The notes beneath the pieces are model-generated. The model made no database searches. It was not told where the DNA came from and saw only the letters and a program-made list of their open reading frames with translations. A DNA stretch of 64,000 nt from Anaerobacillus sp. CMMVII (GTDB taxonomy: Bacteria > Bacillota > Bacilli > Bacillales > Anaerobacillaceae): the NCBI RefSeq assembly GCF_025377685.1, contig NZ_JACEHK010000010.1:1-64000 (forward strand), written 5' to 3'. Of the stretch, positions 60,657 through 64,000 are shown piece by piece. Position 1 is the stretch's first letter, and every line of letters begins with the position of its first letter. A program made the position numbers and the translations under genes.

Positions 60657-61732
60657 TCAATTAAAACAAGCCAAAAAACTTACTTTTCCTCTTTTTTCGT
60701 CTTCAAGTCGTTGTTCTTCTTCAATACGTTTTAGTTCCTCTTGCTTTTCGCGTATACGAGCGCTTTCTTCATCCCTACGTTTATTTTCTTCTAATTCTTT
60801 TTTAAAACGCAACTCCTCTTTACGCTTTTTTTCTTCAACTTTCTTCTTTAGAATAGGATTTATTTTTGTTGGCAATTCGATACCTAAATCACGTAAGATG
60901 TGAGGTTCTTCTTTCATCATTTTTATAAGTGAAGGTCTTTGAAACCCAAAACATGGATATTCCAACAATAATATGATAACCCATCCACTGCAGCTTTTAA
61001 AATGGTCTGCCAACGCTGGTCATCCTTGATGTTTAAGATCTCATTTCCACGCTGAGTTTGGAACAAAATACCTACCCACGGTATTTTTATGTCGTTCTGT
61101 AGACAATAGTCTAAATATCGTCTGTAGTTTGAAAATTTTTGAATAAGTTTTTCTGTCCTCTCCGTACCGGTATCGATCTCAACAGCTAATATTAGTCCTT
61201 TTATAGTTTTCAACTCCGCATCTGGTTTAACTTTCGCCTTTTTTTTATACCCGTAACTGCGATCTAACAAGTCGTATTGTTTGACACAATAAAGGTTGTT
61301 TCGAAAACGACCAAAGTGCGAATAATCAACAATCGTATCAATCAGCATATGATGATGTTCAATATATCGAGTCGGTGGTTTCAATATTTCATATTCAAAG
61401 GATCTGAGTGGCCCTTCTAGAAACCCTACAACGTCATCGTTGCCTTCATGCTCTATAATGCAATTTTTATGAATATATTCAATGCCTTTTCTAGTTAAGA
61501 AATTGAGCTCTTCTTTGCTGTGCGGATGACAAGAAACCGATGAAATTAATTTCAATTCTTTTAATACAGAAACATTGCGTGAGATGTTTGCTAGTTGTCC
61601 TCGCACGTTAGATTGAAGATGTGGGTTGAAATATCTACGCAATTGTTCATTGGTAATCCCACGCAATAAATAAAGTACTAATAAAATTTCGTGCATTTTT
61701 TTTCTGATTAATGTTCCGTTCCAAGTATTCAT
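60657..61732 (-). pseudogene. Replication-relaxation family protein, frameshifted
   Basis: From ATG 61732 (TTAGGGGG): winged-helix start KMHEILLVLYLLRGITNEQL RRYF, RKGIEYIHKN, and KPDAELKTIKGLILAVEIDT GTERTEKLIQKFSNYRRYL, the family core, followed after an indel near 60945 by FGFQRPSLIKMMKEEPHIL and a long basic/acidic coiled coil to 60657. Members occur on Bacillus plasmids and prophages; the role is not well known (named for relaxation/replication). About 357 residues when corrected. Confidence 0.7.
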
Positions 61733-61764
61733 AACAAAACCCCCTAAGATTAGTGTACATAATT

Positions 61765-61787
61765 GCTATACAACTGCTATGTATAGC
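61765..61787. promoter_or_regulatory. Operator-like inverted repeat upstream of the replication-relaxation gene
   Basis: GCTATACA and TGTATAGC, perfect 8-bp arms with 7 bp between, 33 bp before the gene start. Likely a binding site for that winged-helix protein. Confidence 0.5.
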
Positions 61788-62164
61788 GGAAAAACTAGTA
61801 AAAACCTTAAACAACAAATTATGATAGGGACAAACTTTCGTGTGACAATATAGCTGGGAGTCACGGTGAAGAAAACATAAAAAAGCAACCTACTAGTAAA
61901 ATACTGTAGCTTGCTAATCTCCTATTTTGAGTGTCTATAAAAACAGACACTTGTCTCATAAATTGTTGTATTGAACAGACCTCACCTAGGTAACTTAGTA
62001 TTAAAATCACTTTCGAACCAACGGTCCGGCATTTGGTTAAAAATCATCAATCAGCTCACGCTGTTTTAGTAAAATATCTATCAATCTGTAAACTCCATCT
62101 TGATAATTTCATAATAGCAAAATGCCTCTTATTGGGCAAGACGGTTTTTTTATCTTTTATCTTT
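61788..62164. other. Non-coding stretch with two hairpins
   Basis: No credible gene. Contains AGCAACCTAC/GTAGCTTGCT (61884-61915) and GTGTCT/AGACAC (61931-61952). It could hold regulatory sites, a small RNA or part of a replication origin. Confidence 0.4.
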
Positions 62165-62305
62165 TTATCCAAACCGAATATTTTCAACATGCGACTTCCA
62201 GATACTTCTCATATAACCTTTTAACTCTTCATCAGCCTCATCTGTTTTTAAAAACTTCAAATCAAAATGCCTTAATCTCCCGTTATTAAAATCCATAACT
62301 ATCAT
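62165..62305 (-). CDS. Possible small protein
   Basis: 46 residues from ATG 62305 (GTGGAGAAAAGATC): MIVMDFNNGRLRHFDLKFLK TDEADEELKGYMRSIWKSHV ENIRFG. A ribosome site is present, but there is no recognised family. Confidence 0.4.
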   Translation of the reverse strand: MIVMDFNNGRLRHFDLKFLKTDEADEELKGYMRSIWKSHVENIRFG

Positions 62306-62462
62306 GATCTTTTCTCCACGAATGTATCGATAGTACATAAAATAATAGTTGCCCATGAAATCGTCTCGAAATTATTTGTTTTACATAGAAGGATTTTATC
62401 AAAAAATGTAGAAAATTAACAATTATCCTCAACCACTTTAATCCTCGAAGGGAGCTCCAATT

Positions 62463-62810
62463 ATGAATGACCTCGAAAAAATGAAAGAAGCCTATGGTAT
62501 GTTCTTTGTTATTGAAAGTAAATTGAGGCAAATCATCTTGACTAACTTGATTAACAACTATGGTTATACTCATCTTGTTAAGCGCTATTTAGCGGAAAAT
62601 CAGCTCTATAGGAACTTGATCGAATACTTCCAAGCTTTGCCCCATGTGCTACCCCACTTCGATGCCAAACAGTTAAGTCTCCTATCAAAATTAACTCCAA
62701 TTAGAAACAAAATAGCCCACTCACATATGCTCACTGATAATGAATTTAATCATTTAACCAAATGCTATCGACTAGTAAAAAGGCAGCCGATAACTAAGAG
62801 GAAAAATTAA
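62463..62810 (+). CDS. HEPN-domain protein (predicted RNase)
   Basis: 115 residues from ATG 62463 (GAAGGGAGC). Two helical halves. LTPIRNKIAHSHMLTDNEFN contains RNKIAH, the RX4H motif that forms the active site of HEPN ribonucleases, preceded by an N-terminal FFVIESKLRQIILTNLINNY helix. Many such proteins are toxins or defence effectors; here no nucleotidyltransferase-type antitoxin is adjacent. It lies 138 bp before the segregation operon. Confidence 0.6.
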   Translation: MNDLEKMKEAYGMFFVIESKLRQIILTNLINNYGYTHLVKRYLAENQLYRNLIEYFQALPHVLPHFDAKQLSLLSKLTPIRNKIAHSHMLTDNEFNHLTKCYRLVKRQPITKRKN

Positions 62811-62872
62811 AAATAACTGCCCTTTAGATTGTCATATTGGACAACCATACTCTCATATTCATTATCATCAAG

Positions 62873-62933
62873 GTTAAAACCTGCATCAAACCAATAGGGT
62901 AAATTTCACGATAAGGTTTGATGTAGGTTTAAC
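62873..62933. promoter_or_regulatory. Inverted repeat upstream of the actin-like gene
   Basis: GTTAAAACCTGCATCAAACC (62873-62892) and GGTTTGATGTAGGTTTAAC (62915-62933) are inverted repeats with one mismatch and one extra A. It ends 16 bp before the segregation gene, so it is a candidate centromere/operator bound by the small partner, or an attenuator. Confidence 0.5.
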
Positions 62934-62948
62934 ATAAAAGGAGAGTGG

Positions 62949-63748
62949 ATGTTAATGGATATTGTAGGAGGAGATTTTGGTAGAAGAAATGTAAAAATTT
63001 TCACGGGGCAAAAAATGTTTCATTTTGCTTCATTTGTTGGTGAAGCGAGGGAAAGGAATTTAAAAAATCGCCATTCGAATAACGATCTGGAAGTCGAGTT
63101 TGAGGGGGAAAAATATTATGTAGGAGATTTAGCTGAGAGAGAAAGTGAATTCTATAGGTCAATGATGACTGAACAGAAGGACCATGAAGATACTAGGATC
63201 TTAGCTTTAACAGCACTACACCAAGCTAACGTTAAAGAGATTAGACTTATCACAGGCCTACCAATAGTAAATCACAATGAAGAAAATAAAAGAGACTTAA
63301 GCAGTTACTCCAGGGAAGATGGGAAATTACAGTAAATGGGGAACGCAAGGAAGTTGTTATTAGATCGGTAGATGTTGCAGCTGAAGGTGGGGCCGCTTTT
63401 TGGTCAAAACCAATAGATGGAGTTGTCAGGGTTATTGATGGTGGTAGTAAAACAATTAATTACGTAACGCTAAAAGATCGTCGATATGTGGATCGCGAAA
63501 GTGGAACATTACCTTTCGGTTTTGAAACGAATAAATCAATAAACGATAAGCAACTTGTCGCAAGGATAGCAGGGGAGTTAGGCAAAAAATGGGGCTCAGA
63601 TGATATGATTTGGACTGCTGGTGGGAAAGCTTCAGTAATTGCTGACTATTTACAGCCATATTTCAAGTGTGTCGCGCCTATGCCAAATGCGCTTTATGCT
63701 AATGCTATGGGGTTTCATGCTATAGGGAGGATTATTCATGGTGTTTAA
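62949..63748 (+). pseudogene. Actin-like plasmid segregation ATPase (AlfA/ParM-type), frameshifted
   Basis: ~266 residues when corrected. VGGDFGRRNVKIFTG is phosphate-1; ITGLPI and, after one missing base near 63304, LLQGRWEITVNGE; VIDGGSKTINYVTL is phosphate-2; WTAGGKASVIADYL is the adenosine region. Short like AlfA rather than ParM (~320). Such filaments push or pull plasmid copies apart. AAAAGGAGAG before ATG 62949. Overlaps the next gene. Confidence 0.75.
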
Positions 63749-63965
63749 ACGTAAGGCCATTAGCTTTAATTTAGATTGTCCTAATCAAAAAGAACTATAT
63801 GAACATTGTGCAAATCATCCAAATTTCTCTGGGTATGTAAAGTCGGTTTTATTTCATTATTTACATTCTCAAAATAATAATTTTTCACAAATACCAGAAC
63901 AGCCCATAATAGTCGAAGAGATACACACCAATAACGATATGAGTTTAGTAGCTGACTTACTTTAG
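63738..63965 (+). CDS. Small DNA-binding partner of the actin-like protein (AlfB/ParR position)
   Basis: 75 residues, MVFKRKAISFNLDCPNQKEL YEHCANHPNFSGYVKSVLFH YLHSQNNNFSQ... with an acidic tail. The ISFNLD...FSGYVKSVL layout suggests a ribbon-helix-helix fold, as in ParR/AlfB, which bind the centromere and the filament tip. Starts within the last codons of the actin-like gene (GGGAGG site). Confidence 0.6.
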   Translation: MVFKRKAISFNLDCPNQKELYEHCANHPNFSGYVKSVLFHYLHSQNNNFSQIPEQPIIVEEIHTNNDMSLVADLL

Positions 63966-64000
63966 CCTCTTCTACCCTATTGGAAAAAGTCAAAATGTGA
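63966..64000. other. Window end, no feature
   Basis: 35 bp after the partner gene; no terminator or gene can be judged. Confidence 0.4.

Larger units (their letters stand above)
13515..64000. mobile_element. A118/SPP1-like prophage inserted in a competence pilin gene; right end outside window
   Basis: Continuous phage module order: integrase, lysogeny, early, recombination/replication, packaging, head, tail and lysis, followed by replication-relaxation and segregation genes. No second half of the pilin gene and no return to housekeeping genes is seen before 64,000. The structural set (TIGR01542-type portal, three small minor-capsid proteins, Gp15, Dit) marks a siphovirus. The size already exceeds 50 kb, larger than typical A118-like phages, owing to a cargo island at 52.6-56.2 kb and the post-lysis region. 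Confidence 0.9.

Noticed and set aside
62033-62224. 63-codon plus-strand reading
   Set aside because: No start signal and it runs opposite a better small gene at 62165.
1-64000. CRISPR arrays, rRNA genes, insertion sequences, riboswitches
   Set aside because: No regularly spaced direct repeats, rRNA signatures, transposase genes or recognisable TPP-type riboswitch core found; the only transport of DNA evident is the prophage.

Overview
The window is AT-rich DNA from an endospore-forming, low-GC Firmicute of the Bacillaceae. Support comes from the gene order (thiamine-binding protein, DUF2759, YqgX-type hydrolase, DUF2626, comGA-comGB), from strong AAGGAGG ribosome sites with many TTG and GTG starts, and from the intergenic repeat carrying GCCCCTCGAGG. 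The gene set fits an Anaerobacillus-like or related Bacillus, but I cannot fix the species.

Bases 1-13,510 are chromosome. They hold thiS and thiD, a DUF1385 membrane protein, a thiamine-binding protein, DUF2759, an MBL-fold hydrolase, a CcoS-like membrane protein, a MidA-type methyltransferase, DUF2626, a COG2345 regulator, tRNA-Gln, comGA and comGB. A Fur-box DUF2325 gene and a GGDEF-EAL gene follow comGB. Next comes the first ~20 codons of a type IV prepilin gene (comGC-like), cut off inside its hydrophobic segment.

That cut is the left end of a large prophage (about 13,515 to beyond 64,000, so more than 50 kb). Its order is: large serine recombinase, degenerate LexA-like protein, ImmA/IrrE, a SIR2-domain gene, a membrane protein, CI and Cro with four operators, a string of small early genes, SbcC-like ATPase, RecT, MBL nuclease-like protein, ORF6N antirepressor, DnaD-type replication protein, C5 methyltransferase, SSB, dUTPase, RecU, a late regulator, then TerS, TerL, portal, minor capsid, scaffold, capsid, connectors, tail tube, chaperones, tape measure, Dit, a deacetylase-type tail protein, a cargo island with a XerD-like recombinase, a Tal-like tail protein, two holin-like proteins and an endolysin. 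It is an A118/SPP1-like siphovirus layout. Past the lysis genes lie a replication-relaxation family gene, a HEPN protein and an actin-like plasmid segregation pair (AlfA/ParM type plus a small partner). The second half of the pilin gene does not appear, so the right end is outside the window.

The most interesting content is a possible anti-sporulation set. The prophage encodes a stand-alone Spo0A DNA-binding domain that keeps the recognition helix but lacks most of the loop used to activate sigma-A. It also encodes a Spo0E-family phosphatase with the SQELD motif. A tandem pair of Spo0A-box-like sites with exact 10-bp phasing lies upstream of the Spo0E gene, and three GTCGAAA cores cluster around the start of the Spo0A-like gene. 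A second theme is a possible phage-plasmid lifestyle, from the combination of segregation genes, a XerD-like recombinase and a serine integrase. A third is several defence-type genes (SIR2, TIGR02391/AbiJ-like, HEPN).

Many genes on both sides of the junction carry single-base frameshifts, mostly in A or T runs. I think most are sequencing or assembly errors rather than real gene decay. They are marked as disrupted here, with the corrected reading given.
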